The translations under genes and the position numbers were made by a program. The notes under the pieces were generated by a model. It worked only from the letters and a program-made list of their open reading frames with translations. It had not been told where the DNA came from and searched no databases. A stretch of 64,000 nucleotides of DNA from Ardenticatenia bacterium (lineage in GTDB: Bacteria; Chloroflexota; Anaerolineae; Ardenticatenales; Ardenticatenaceae). This document shows, in pieces, positions 56,064 to 64,000 of this stretch (position 1 is its first letter; each line of letters starts with the position of its first letter). The DNA lies in contig JAUZRY010000087.1 of NCBI GenBank assembly GCA_030949995.1, positions 25,839-89,838 on the forward strand, given 5' to 3'.

Positions 56064-57920
56064 TTAGGGATCGCATTGGTTCTCAAGGTGTTCACTGGCC
56101 GGCATCTCATCCCACCACATTCTCCCCCGCCGGACTAGCTCAACGAGTGGTACCAAGTCTCGTCCGTCCTGGGCCCGCAGGCGCGTCGCCGGCTCGACCA
56201 AAGGACGCCCCACGCCAACCAACAGGCGAAGTGGAGAGGGCCCCTCAAGGGGAAGGGATTCCACCACATATGTTGTGCCCGGTACCCACCGCCACGTGGG
56301 CCACCACAGTAGCGTTACGGGCGGGTGAGTGTCCGGTGACATCACCACCTTTCCTTGCCTGTCCACTACCAGCAATGCCGGCTGCCATACTTCCTGCAAA
56401 GGTACCAGCGGACGCCAATACAGCCGAACCACCGGTCGGCCCCAGTAATCCCCGAGAAGATCGTAACCCTGCAGCTCGAGTTTCCCTCCAAAAGTGAGTT
56501 GCATTCGACACATGGGCGGTCGGTCGGAGCGCACGAAGGCAAAAAACTCAGCCGGCCACTCGGGCTGAGCACCACGGGCGAGAAGGACCACGCCGTGCCT
56601 GGCCGCCATTACCCCCCAACCGTCTGTCAGCAGCTCGCTCAAGCGTTGCCGCATGGCCAGAGGGTGAAGGGTACGATCAGCGTACACGTCCACGAGGATC
56701 ATCTCAGCCCCCTTGATGCTCGGGAAGAGGCGCAGAAACGGGCGACCGCTAACATGGGGGGCCAAGGGTATGCTGGCACTCAACGGCACATCGTGCGGAA
56801 GCATGGCAGCCATTTCCCGGGCAATCTGGCTGTGCGGGGTCGGTTGCGGGGGACGAAAGCCCGGCACAAGGGGAGAACGTCCATCAACGAGGTGCAGCCA
56901 GAGCACCGCGGCCACTGCTGCTGTCAAGCCCACACGGCGGTGTACAACCGGCTGTCGTCCGAATCCCACCGCCGAGGCGCTGAGCAAAAAGGTGACCGGT
57001 TGGACATTGTAGTAACTCTCGAAGGAGATGGGTAACTCAAAGTTAGCCAGGAGGTTCAGCCCTACAGCGGGCAATGCCGGCAATGCGAGGCCTCCAGCCC
57101 AAATCCATCCCACTCCACTGGCGAGCGTGAGGCGGAGCAGGTAGCGGAGACGAGGCCACAGGAACTCGGGCTGCTGCCACACCTCTGGAGATTCTACCCA
57201 AAATCGGTAACGGGCCCAGAAGATAGACTCTTGGCCACTGGTAAAGGGAGGCACGATCAAGAATGTGGCAGCCAGAAACCAAGCCAAGCCCCCAAACGCG
57301 AGGCGTGGCCATAGAGGTCGTCCCAACCACGCGCGGGCGCCAACGGCCAACGCCGCTAGCCAGAGCCCAAAGTCTTCACGGCTCATCAAGGCCAAGATCG
57401 CGAAGATCAATCCAGCACGCTGATGGCCTTGCCAAAAGGCCCACATGGCCATGAGGGCCGGAAAGAGCCCCAGTGTGACTGGGTAGAAGTCAGCTAGGGC
57501 CGCGTTGTGTACGGCCGGTACCAGCACATAGAGGGCAGGGAACGTCAAGGCTTCAAGGGGGCCAAGGCGTGCTCGCCGAGCAAGCGCGTACAGGGGAAAG
57601 GCAACAAGAGCTAACGCCACAACTTGGACCAACATGAGCGTTTCAGCTTTGGGGGCTAAGGCGTAGAGGGGAACGAGGGCCAGCAAAATGGGTTCCACGT
57701 GAATGCCCAGGCGATTTGTGACCCCGGTTGGTGTGGTAGTCTTAAGGGGTATTCCTTGCAGCGTTGACCACATGGCTTGGTTGATGTGGGCCAAGTCCAT
57801 GCCGGTGATCAGGGCCCAATGTTTGGCCAGCGCCATCTGTCCGTAATAGAGAGTCCACACTATCACCGCGCTGGCCACGAGGAACCAGAGTCCAGTTTCC
57901 CGCCTAAAGGGCACGTTCAC
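56064..57920 (-). CDS. DUF2079 family membrane protein
   Basis: 618 residues with about ten helices in the first 400. MDLAHINQAMWSTLQGIPL, GIHVEPILLALVPLYAL and MSREDFGLWLAAL are signature stretches of DUF2079. Membership suggests a lipid-linked sugar transferase-like membrane protein, but function is not established. The C-terminal ~200 residues are extracytoplasmic. It follows the pyr operon by 34 bp, perhaps co-transcribed. Confidence 0.85.
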   Translation of the reverse strand: MNVPFRRETGLWFLVASAVIVWTLYYGQMALAKHWALITGMDLAHINQAMWSTLQGIPLKTTTPTGVTNRLGIHVEPILLALVPLYALAPKAETLMLVQVVALALVAFPLYALARRARLGPLEALTFPALYVLVPAVHNAALADFYPVTLGLFPALMAMWAFWQGHQRAGLIFAILALMSREDFGLWLAALAVGARAWLGRPLWPRLAFGGLAWFLAATFLIVPPFTSGQESIFWARYRFWVESPEVWQQPEFLWPRLRYLLRLTLASGVGWIWAGGLALPALPAVGLNLLANFELPISFESYYNVQPVTFLLSASAVGFGRQPVVHRRVGLTAAVAAVLWLHLVDGRSPLVPGFRPPQPTPHSQIAREMAAMLPHDVPLSASIPLAPHVSGRPFLRLFPSIKGAEMILVDVYADRTLHPLAMRQRLSELLTDGWGVMAARHGVVLLARGAQPEWPAEFFAFVRSDRPPMCRMQLTFGGKLELQGYDLLGDYWGRPVVRLYWRPLVPLQEVWQPALLVVDRQGKVVMSPDTHPPVTLLWWPTWRWVPGTTYVVESLPLEGPSPLRLLVGVGRPLVEPATRLRAQDGRDLVPLVELVRRGRMWWDEMPASEHLENQCDP

Positions 57921-57954
57921 AGCCCCCTCCGAGCAGTGAGCTGACGATGGCGCT

Positions 57955-58743
57955 CTACGGGATCACACGCCGTACCGGTCCCTCGACACAGAGGAGCACT
58001 CCATCGTGTTCACACATGCCACAGAGCCCCATAGCACATCCCATGTACGCCTCCCAAGAGAGTTGGGCCGGCACCCGATGGGTGTGTGCCAATCGGGCTA
58101 GAGCGCGTAACATGCCATGGGGCCCCACCCCGTAGAGGGCATCGCCCCGCCCCTCGGCGAGAAAACGGCTCACGGGGTGTGTCACCAGACCGGCTTCCCC
58201 CTTGCTCCCATCTTCCGTGGTGACGAAAACGGGCACACCGAGGGCTTCTAAGCGAGCCACGCCGATAATGTCTTCTGCCGTGCGGCCACCAATGAAGGCA
58301 ACTGGTTGCTGGCCAACAGCCCGCAAGTGCTCAGCCAAAAAGGCCAAGGGAGCTACCCCGTATCCTCCTCCGACCAGCAGGGGATGCTGGCTTCCAGATT
58401 CTGGCGTAAACGGGTGGCCGTACGGTCCCCGGAGCCAAAGCACATCTCCTGGTCCCAAGCGGTGCATGGCCTTCGTAAGGGGTCCAACACCGGCCACTGT
58501 CAAGGCAATCGGACGGTGATAGGCGAGGCTAAAAGGTGCTTCCTTGTGGCCGGGAAGCCACACCATGACGAATTGTCCTGGCCTGGCTTCGGGCAAGTCG
58601 TCGTCCAGCACAAAGGTAAGAATACGATAGTTTTCACGGCACACTTCCCGAATGGGCAATGCGCGGGGAAGAAGGCCATAGGGACCTTCCGGCCTCAAAC
58701 GGGGAGCACACGCCACAGGAACATGAAAGTCGGAGGCCTTCAC
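57955..58743 (-). CDS. pyrK: Dihydroorotate dehydrogenase electron-transfer subunit PyrK
   Basis: FAD/[2Fe-2S] partner of PyrD type 1B, passing electrons to NAD. GTG 58743 overlaps the pyrD stop (GTGA), so the longer frame is rejected. 262 residues: [18 protein letters not shown] (FAD), [17 protein letters not shown] (NAD), and a Cys set in [19 protein letters not shown] for the cluster. Last gene of the pyr operon. Confidence 0.93.
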   Translation of the reverse strand: MKASDFHVPVACAPRLRPEGPYGLLPRALPIREVCRENYRILTFVLDDDLPEARPGQFVMVWLPGHKEAPFSLAYHRPIALTVAGVGPLTKAMHRLGPGDVLWLRGPYGHPFTPESGSQHPLLVGGGYGVAPLAFLAEHLRAVGQQPVAFIGGRTAEDIIGVARLEALGVPVFVTTEDGSKGEAGLVTHPVSRFLAEGRGDALYGVGPHGMLRALARLAHTHRVPAQLSWEAYMGCAMGLCGMCEHDGVLLCVEGPVRRVIP

Positions 58744-59714
58744 AGCTTGTTCTCCTTCCAAGGAACTCCATGAGAGCGGTGCGCCAGGCCACGAAGCTGC
58801 TCCACCCGCTTGGCCCCATGATGGCGTACCACGGCCGCCAGCTCCTCGCACAAGGGCCGAAAGAGGTCCAGACCCCGGTAGTAGACCGCTGAGCCCACGC
58901 CCACGGCCGTGGCCCCGGCCATGATCATTTCAGCCGCGTCATTTCCTGTGGTGACCCCTCCTGTGCCAATGATGGGGACGTCAGGCACGGCTTGGGCGAT
59001 TTCGTACACACAGCGCACGGCTATGGGTTTCAAGGCCGGCCCGCTCAGGCCACCGCTGCGATTGGTCAGCACTGGCCGGCCACTCTCCACGTCGATCACC
59101 ATGCCGGGCATTGTGTTGATTGCCGTGATGCCATCGGCACCGGCTGCCACCACATCGGCCGCTATGCGGCCTACATTGGGCACATTCGGAGCCAACTTGA
59201 CAAAGAGAGGAATGGGACACAGCGGTCGCACAGCTTCCACAACGCTCACGGCCCCGGCACAGCTTGCCGCAAAGGGTTCGCCGTATTCATCGTGGACGTT
59301 GGGACAGGAGATGTTCACCTCTAGGATGTCAGGCCGTGCTGCCAAGACGATGCGGGCCACTTCGGCGAACTCCTCAGGGGTACCGCCAAAGATACTGGCA
59401 ATGAGGGGCACGCCCAAGGGAGCCAAACGTGCTTTCGCCTCGGCCAGCACCTCAGCCTCACGGTGCGCGCCGGGATTGGGCAATCCCACAGCGTTGATCA
59501 GGCCACCTCCCCAATCGACCACGATGGGGTTTTCGTGGCCCGCGCGCGGGTGCAAGCCGGCCGATTTAGCCGTCACTGCGCCCGCGCCCAGGCGGGCGGC
59601 TTTTTCCAACAGCGTCTCACTTGTGCCCAAGATGCCGCTGGCCAACACAAAAGGGTTGGGCAGTCGAACGCCGCACAGGGTGATGCTCAAGTCCACGTCT
59701 GCCGGTTGCTTCAT
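58740..59714 (-). CDS. pyrD: Dihydroorotate dehydrogenase, type 1B
   Basis: Oxidises dihydroorotate to orotate. 324 residues from ATG 59714, whose start overlaps the upstream stop (ATGA). Class 1 features: [17 protein letters not shown] with the catalytic Cys (class 1, not Ser of class 2), [14 protein letters not shown], and [19 protein letters not shown]. Paired with PyrK, hence NAD-linked type 1B. Confidence 0.94.
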   Translation of the reverse strand: MKQPADVDLSITLCGVRLPNPFVLASGILGTSETLLEKAARLGAGAVTAKSAGLHPRAGHENPIVVDWGGGLINAVGLPNPGAHREAEVLAEAKARLAPLGVPLIASIFGGTPEEFAEVARIVLAARPDILEVNISCPNVHDEYGEPFAASCAGAVSVVEAVRPLCPIPLFVKLAPNVPNVGRIAADVVAAGADGITAINTMPGMVIDVESGRPVLTNRSGGLSGPALKPIAVRCVYEIAQAVPDVPIIGTGGVTTGNDAAEMIMAGATAVGVGSAVYYRGLDLFRPLCEELAAVVRHHGAKRVEQLRGLAHRSHGVPWKENKL

Positions 59715-61115
59715 TCCCTACCCGCTCTCAGATTTTGCACGTAAGCGTGCACACGGGCAAAGGTATCATCCGGAAGATCGCCCACATCGTGCAGGGTTCG
59801 CACGATGTCGCTCAGGCGAAAGGCAGCGTGCAGGCGCAGGCCGTGGGACGCCAAGGTGTCCGTGGCTCCTGCTTCCCGGTCCACCAATACTACCACATCC
59901 TCCACTACCAGACCAGCCTCTCGCAGCGTGCGGACGCCGTGGAGCACCGAGCCTCCTGTGGTCACAAGGTCCTCCAGCACCGCCACACGTTCTCCCGGCA
60001 CAAAGTGTCCTTCAATGGCACGGCGGCGGCCGTAGGTTTTTGTCTCCTTGCGCGGTAGATGAGAGGGGTGCCGGTGAGGAGTGTGACAGCCGTGCCAATG
60101 GGCAAGCCGGCGTAGGGGATGGCTGCCAGACGGTCGAAGCGCAGAGGGCGCAACAGGTTGACATAGAGGCTGGCCACCCGAGAGAGCACAGCCGGATAGG
60201 AGGCCAACATCCGGAGATCGAGGTAGATGGGTGAACTGCTGTCCGCTTCGGCGTGCAAAGTCACCGACCGGAGGACGCCCACACGGTGGAGTGCGCGCGC
60301 ACATGGCACCGCAGTGGGGGGACACTTGGTTTGCACGAGGCGCTTCGGCCACTGTGGCGCGCAGGCGACGTGGTGGGCTGCCTGACGGACTCAGGAGCGG
60401 TGGCAATCGCTCGTGAGACGGGCACAATCGCACGGGATCCGGCCACTTGGGCCACGCGGGCAGGGTCTCCGCCTTGAGCGCCAACACCTGGCAGGAGGAG
60501 CCAAGCATACGGCGCCACGTGTCGAACGCGCTCCACAGCTTCTGGGTAGGTGGCGCCGACGACCAAGCCAATTTGTGATCCCCACGACATGGCCCGCTCG
60601 GCGACGAGCTCATACAGTGGTCGGCCAGCCGCGACGAGGGTCTGAAATTCTTGTGCGCTGGGATTACTGGTATGACAGAGGAGGAAGACCCCTCGCCCAT
60701 CTCGTAGAAAGGGCTCCACAGCGTCACGGCCCAAATAGGGATTGAGGGTGACTGCGTCTGCGCCCAACCATTCGTAACAGGCGCGGGCATACGCTTCAGC
60801 CGTGCTGCCGATGTCTCCGCGCTTTGCGTCCAAGATCACGGGAAGACCTCGCTCGTGGGCGTAGGCCACAGTCGCCCGCAATCCTTCCAAGCCTTGGAGG
60901 CCCCCGGCCTCGTAAAAGGCGACATTAGGTTTGACACAGCAGATCACGTCGGCTGTGGCGTCGAGCAGGCGTCGGCCCCACGCGAACCAGGGATTGTCCC
61001 CAGCACGACCATCATCTAGGAGCCACGCCGGACGGGGATCTAATCCCAGACACAGCCACGTCTGTAGGTCGCGCTGCCGCTGTGCCACCCACTGGAAGAA
61101 AGGCAGGCGTTCCAT
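59711..61115 (-). CDS. pyrFE: Bifunctional OMP decarboxylase-orotate phosphoribosyltransferase (PyrF-PyrE fusion, frameshifted)
   Basis: Catalyses the last two steps to UMP. ATG 61115 begins an OMP decarboxylase of type 2: [33 protein letters not shown] and PVSRAIATA. Without a stop codon in either alternative frame the chain continues into an [25 protein letters not shown], then [11 protein letters not shown] and [15 protein letters not shown]. Indels near 60395, 60268, 60240 and 60055 break the frame; their exact sites between 60240 and 60400 are uncertain. Corrected length is about 468 residues. The F-E order matches the cyanobacterial fusion. Confidence 0.75.
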
Positions 61116-61141
61116 AGGGCGTTTCTCCCTCTGCCCTGAGT

Positions 61142-62133
61142 TTATCCCTTACAGAGTACCGCGGCGAGTAAAGCCATGCGGATGTAGAGGCCATTGCGCA
61201 CCTGTCGGAAATAGGCAGCGCGTGGGTCCTTGTCCACTTCGTAGCTAATTTCTCCGACGCGCGGCAGGGGGTGCATCACAATCATGCGTTCCTTTGCCTG
61301 AGTGAGCAGTTCCGGGGTAATTTCGTAACAATCTTTGACTTGTTCGTATTGGGCGAGATCAGTGAACCGCTCCTTCTGGACCCGAGTCACGTAGAGCACA
61401 TCCGCCTCTTGGGATGACATCGTGCACGTCGTAGGTTTCGCGCACGTTGTAGCCGGCATCACGCACTTTGTTCATCAAGTTCAAGGGGATGCGCAGGATC
61501 TCCGGGCTGACGAAGCGCAATTTCACGTCGTAGTTGAGCAACAGCTCGGTGAGACTGTGGACGGTGCGGCCGTAGCGGAGATCGCCTACCATGGCCACAG
61601 TCAAGCCGTCAATGGTGCCCAGTTCCTCCAAGATGGTGAAAAGATCGAGGAGAGCTTGGGTGGGGTGTTCGCCCGGGCCGTCTCCAGCGTTGATAACGGG
61701 TTTCTCGGCGTAGTGGGCGGCGATCGCCGCGCTGCCCTTCTCCGGGTGGCGGAGGACGATGACATCAGCATACTGTTCCAGCGTCCGGATCGTATCGGGC
61801 AAGGATTCACCCTTGCTCACGCTGGAGAACTGAACGCCCTGGGTGATGGGAATGACGCTACCCCCCTAAGCGTTCCATGGCCGCAATAAAGCTGGAAGAC
61901 GTGCGCGTGCTGGGCTCGTAGAAGATAGCAGCCAACACGCGATGTCGCAACAGATCAACGCCGCCACAGGTTTCCACGACATCGCGCATACGCTCTGCCA
62001 GGGCGAAGAGATATTCTAGGTTTTGGCGATTGAATTGGGAGACGGCCAAAATGTCCTGGCCGTAAAACTGGTTGGGGCCTGGCAGACCATTGAAGAGCGC
62101 CTGCGGTTGCTCGACGAGCACCTGTACGTTCAT
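61142..62133 (-). CDS. pyrB: Aspartate carbamoyltransferase (frameshifted)
   Basis: Carbamoyl phosphate + Asp to carbamoyl aspartate. Start ATG 62133 overlaps pyrC (ATGA). Extra bases in the C run 61861-61866 and near 61409 split it; the 329-residue repair joins [36 protein letters not shown] and [23 protein letters not shown] and HPLPR are the carbamoyl-phosphate and aspartate motifs. No pyrI is seen. Its sequence recalls the ATC domain of animal CAD. Confidence 0.93.
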
Positions 62134-63236
62134 ACGTCTGTCACTCCTTTCTGCCTTGATCCAGTGAAGTGGGTTGTGGTACGCACGTCACGTCCCGAGC
62201 CAGGGGAAGCTATCACACGTCCCGACTCGTAAACGACATCGCCTCGCAACTGTGTGCGCACCACACGCCCACGAAGATGTAGTCCGGCAAAGGGAGACCA
62301 ATCTACCCGGGTGTGCCACCCCTGTTCGGGCACCACCCACTCAGCCCCTAAGTCCACATCTACCCACGTGTCAGGTTGTGGGGGCAAATTGAAGATGGCC
62401 ATGGGGCAAGTGTGCGTTAAGGCCACGAGTCGCTCCATAGTCAAGCGTCCTTCGTGCACCGCAGTGAGCAGGAGGGGCAGCATCGTCTCCAAGCCGGGCA
62501 CACCCGGTGGCGGAGCAGGGCCGGCCTTCTCCTCCCGCGTGTGGGGGGCGTGATCGGTGGCCACACAGTCGATCACGTCCAAGTTGGCCCAGAGGGCATC
62601 ACGGTCGGCCGGCGTGGCAAGTGGAGGGCGCATCTGCCCGAAGGAACCCAGACGGGGGACGTCCTGTTCGGTGAGCCACAGGTGGTGGGGCGTCACCTCA
62701 CAGGTCACCGGCAGCCCCTGCTCCTTGGCGGCCCGGATAACGGCCAGCTCGGCCGCGCGACTGATGTGGCAGAAGTGGACTCGGGCACCTGTCATGGCAG
62801 CCAAGGCAACGATGGCCGGCACCATTAGCCCTTCAGCGTGGACGGCAACTGGGCCGGGGCCACGCCACTGGCGCATGTGGGCAATGAGAGCTGGCAGCGA
62901 TGTCACGCGCAGTGGGCCAAACGTTTCGTTCACGTATATCTTGAGGCCTGCGGCACGCCGTTGGAGAGAAGGGGAAAGGGGAGCATTGGTGTGCGTGGCA
63001 CCCAGAAAGAGGGCGTAGTCACAGCGAGCACCGGCTTGGGCACGGCGAGTTGCCTCCATAAAGGCCCTTTCGTCCACGATTGGCGGGCTGGTGTTCGGCA
63101 TGGCCAACACGAGGGTAACACCACCGGCCAGTGCTGCGGCTGTGCCGGTTGCGAAGGTTTCCTTGTGCTCTCCGCCCGGCTCCCGCAGGTGAACGTGGAC
63201 GTCTACGAGGCCTGGCAATCGCACAACAGGGCTCAC
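62130..63236 (-). CDS. pyrC: Dihydroorotase, CAD-like
   Basis: Cyclises carbamoyl aspartate to dihydroorotate. 368 residues from GTG 63236 behind GAGGAGAGAAG. Metal-site motifs: [20 protein letters not shown] (carboxylated Lys), AVHAEG, HFCHIS, and [10 protein letters not shown]. The segments RPPPG-type [21 protein letters not shown] and [13 protein letters not shown] look like the dihydroorotase domain of animal CAD rather than typical PyrC. First gene of the pyr operon; its start overlaps a leader ORF. Confidence 0.93.
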   Translation of the reverse strand: MSPVVRLPGLVDVHVHLREPGGEHKETFATGTAAALAGGVTLVLAMPNTSPPIVDERAFMEATRRAQAGARCDYALFLGATHTNAPLSPSLQRRAAGLKIYVNETFGPLRVTSLPALIAHMRQWRGPGPVAVHAEGLMVPAIVALAAMTGARVHFCHISRAAELAVIRAAKEQGLPVTCEVTPHHLWLTEQDVPRLGSFGQMRPPLATPADRDALWANLDVIDCVATDHAPHTREEKAGPAPPPGVPGLETMLPLLLTAVHEGRLTMERLVALTHTCPMAIFNLPPQPDTWVDVDLGAEWVVPEQGWHTRVDWSPFAGLHLRGRVVRTQLRGDVVYESGRVIASPGSGRDVRTTTHFTGSRQKGVTDV

Positions 63237-63373
63237 TTCTTCTCTCCTCGGTCAACGAACAAAAAAGGCAACCCTCTGCCAGCCGGGTTGCCTGTGCTGA
63301 AACGGACAAAAGCCCCCCGGGTGGGGGACCTCCGCCGCGTGATCGGGGAACCGTACTCCGCGTGAACGATCAT
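63233..63373 (-). CDS. Possible pyr leader peptide (46 aa)
   Basis: ATG 63373 opens a 46-codon frame through the leader: MIVHAEYGSPITRRRSP, then RGAFVRFSTGNPAGRGL and [11 protein letters not shown], ending in a TGA that overlaps the pyrC GTG. It spans the terminator and reads PFLF through its U-run, as E. coli PyrL reads PFFF. SD is weak, so translation is unproven. Confidence 0.4.
   Translation of the reverse strand: MIVHAEYGSPITRRRSPTRGAFVRFSTGNPAGRGLPFLFVDRGEKK
63261..63292 (-). terminator. Attenuator terminator ahead of pyrC
   Basis: Minus strand: perfect 8-bp stem (63267-63274 with 63285-63292) and 10-nt loop followed by TTTTTT (63261-63266), only 25 nt before the pyrC start. A second G/C hairpin with CTTTTG after it lies at about 63311-63330 (a candidate pause site). 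Confidence 0.85.
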
Positions 63374-63398
63374 GGCTTGCACCCAAGGTTGTGGGCAT

Positions 63399-63427
63399 AC
63401 GATACCACATGCTCAGCGTCCCGGCAA
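63399..63427 (-). promoter_or_regulatory. Candidate promoter of the pyr operon
   Basis: Minus strand TTGCCG (63422-63427), 17 bp, TATCGT (63399-63404). Would give a ~155-nt leader. Upstream to 63578 I see only a short direct repeat CATCATGTT (63447-63466). Confidence 0.5.
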
Positions 63428-63588
63428 ATCTGGCCTCCACTTTGGACATCATGTTCCATCATGTTCACTGAAGGCGCCAGTGCAGGTGGCGACGCTCTGT
63501 GAAAAGATGTGAGAAGGGTAGAGGCTTGCGAGGAGTTCGGCGTCCTCGGGGAGCTTCTAGGGAGAGCAAAGTCCCAAAGAGCCTGCGG

Positions 63589-63618
63589 GCGTGACCGGCA
63601 CACTCTTTCCGGTCACGC
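63589..63618 (-). terminator. Terminator of the GAPDH gene
   Basis: Perfect 10-bp stem (63589-63598 with 63609-63618) and 10-nt loop, extendable by an outer GAGCC/GGGCTC pairing, 18 bp after the stop codon. The U-tract is weak. Confidence 0.65.
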
Positions 63619-63636
63619 TCCGGGCTCTCTTAGTAC

Positions 63637-64000
63637 TCAGAAGCCCCCTTGTTGGGCGATGAAGGCCACCACGTCGGCCACGCGATTCGAGTATCCCCAC
63701 TCGTTGTCGTACCACGCCACGACTTTCACCAGGTTTCCGCCGATCACTTGGGTGCTGAGCAGGTCCACGGTGGCGCTCTGAGGATCACCGATGAAGTCGG
63801 AGGAGACCAGGGGTTCATCGGTAACGGCCAGAACGTGCCCCAACCACCCTTCATCTTGAGCAGCTCGGATGAAGGCGTTGTTGAGCTGTTCTACGCTTGT
63901 CTCCTGCTCCAGCTCAACCACGAAATCCACCACGGAGACTGTTGGGGTGGGCACGCGGAAAGCCATGCCATCAAAGCGTCCTTCCAGCTCGGAGAATAAC
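63637..64000 (-). CDS. gap: Glyceraldehyde-3-phosphate dehydrogenase, C-terminal part (truncated by window)
   Basis: Oxidises glyceraldehyde-3-phosphate in glycolysis. Only the last ~120 residues are here; the 5' end lies beyond 64000. FRVPTPTVSVVDFVVELEQ, SSDFIGDPQSATVDLLST and VKVVAWYDNEWGYSNRVAD are characteristic of the catalytic domain. The catalytic Cys lies outside the window. Confidence 0.93.
   Translation of the reverse strand, partial: LFSELEGRFDGMAFRVPTPTVSVVDFVVELEQETSVEQLNNAFIRAAQDEGWLGHVLAVTDEPLVSSDFIGDPQSATVDLLSTQVIGGNLVKVVAWYDNEWGYSNRVADVVAFIAQQGGF

Noticed and set aside
60261..60800. Stand-alone PyrE starting at GTG 60336
   Set aside because: No SD precedes this GTG and OPRT-like sequence begins only a few residues further; the open frame with PyrF suggests a fusion instead.
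1..64000. tRNA or rRNA genes
   Set aside because: I found no GGTTCGAATCC-type T-arm with a 7-bp acceptor stem nor any rRNA signature.

Overview
The window looks like a chromosomal segment of a bacterium of the phylum Chloroflexota, perhaps an Anaerolineae/Ardenticatenia-like thermophile. This rests on gene content and recalled protein style, not on a database search. Signs are moderately high GC, lipoproteins with Thr/Pro-rich linkers, secreted proteins ending in short 'YLPMV' or 'FLPLV' tails, DUF3048 and DUF2079 proteins, a TopA with an N-terminal zinc ribbon, split methylmalonyl-CoA mutases and many dipeptide/oligopeptide (Opp-type) ABC transporters. I see no tRNA, rRNA, CRISPR array, insertion sequence or prophage.

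Layout. 1-13 kb: end of a VWA-type membrane protein, an archaeal-style methyltransferase overlapping a DUF3048 lipoprotein, a cytosolic PhnD-like protein, a strongly structured intergenic stretch, dcd, a sugar-dehydrogenase lipoprotein, methylmalonyl-CoA mutase, tsaE-tsaB-rimI, then (minus strand) secG, a solute-binding protein and two membrane proteins. 13.3-14.7 kb: a small heat-shock unit (hsp20 and a CbpM/MerR-like gene), each gene preceded by four direct repeats on an 11-bp pitch. 14.7-33.5 kb: minus-strand Opp-type transporter genes, with three binding proteins, three permease pairs and two ATPase pairs; one binding protein appears circularly permuted and one unit carries a 54-bp-repeat coiled-coil gene. 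33.6-48 kb: sodA, a ribokinase, a GalT-like gene, acyl-CoA dehydrogenase, HtrA protease, an exonuclease-like protein, a phosphoribosyltransferase, a molybdopterin oxidoreductase, a second mutase with isobutyryl-CoA-mutase-like residues, a hydrolase, a secreted glycosidase and methylmalonyl-CoA epimerase. 48-56 kb: rpsP-khpA-rimM-dprA, manC, an unknown gene, topA, yceD-rpmF. 56-63.5 kb: DUF2079 protein and a complete pyr operon (pyrC-pyrB-pyrFE-pyrD-pyrK) behind an attenuator-like leader. The right edge cuts the 3' end of a GAPDH gene.

How the genes work together. The two mutases, the epimerase and the acyl-CoA dehydrogenase suggest branched-chain/propionyl-CoA metabolism; the binding proteins, permeases and ATPases import peptides or oligosaccharides; the pyr operon makes UMP from carbamoyl aspartate onward.

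Caution. About twenty single-base indels, many in G/C runs, break roughly fourteen genes, including topA, pyrB, pyrE/F and HtrA. The reading frame resumes with conserved sequence on the other side each time, so I treat these as consensus errors rather than pseudogenes and give whole-gene coordinates. Starts were moved from the longest ORF where a ribosome-binding site, a 4-bp overlap or family similarity supports a different one.
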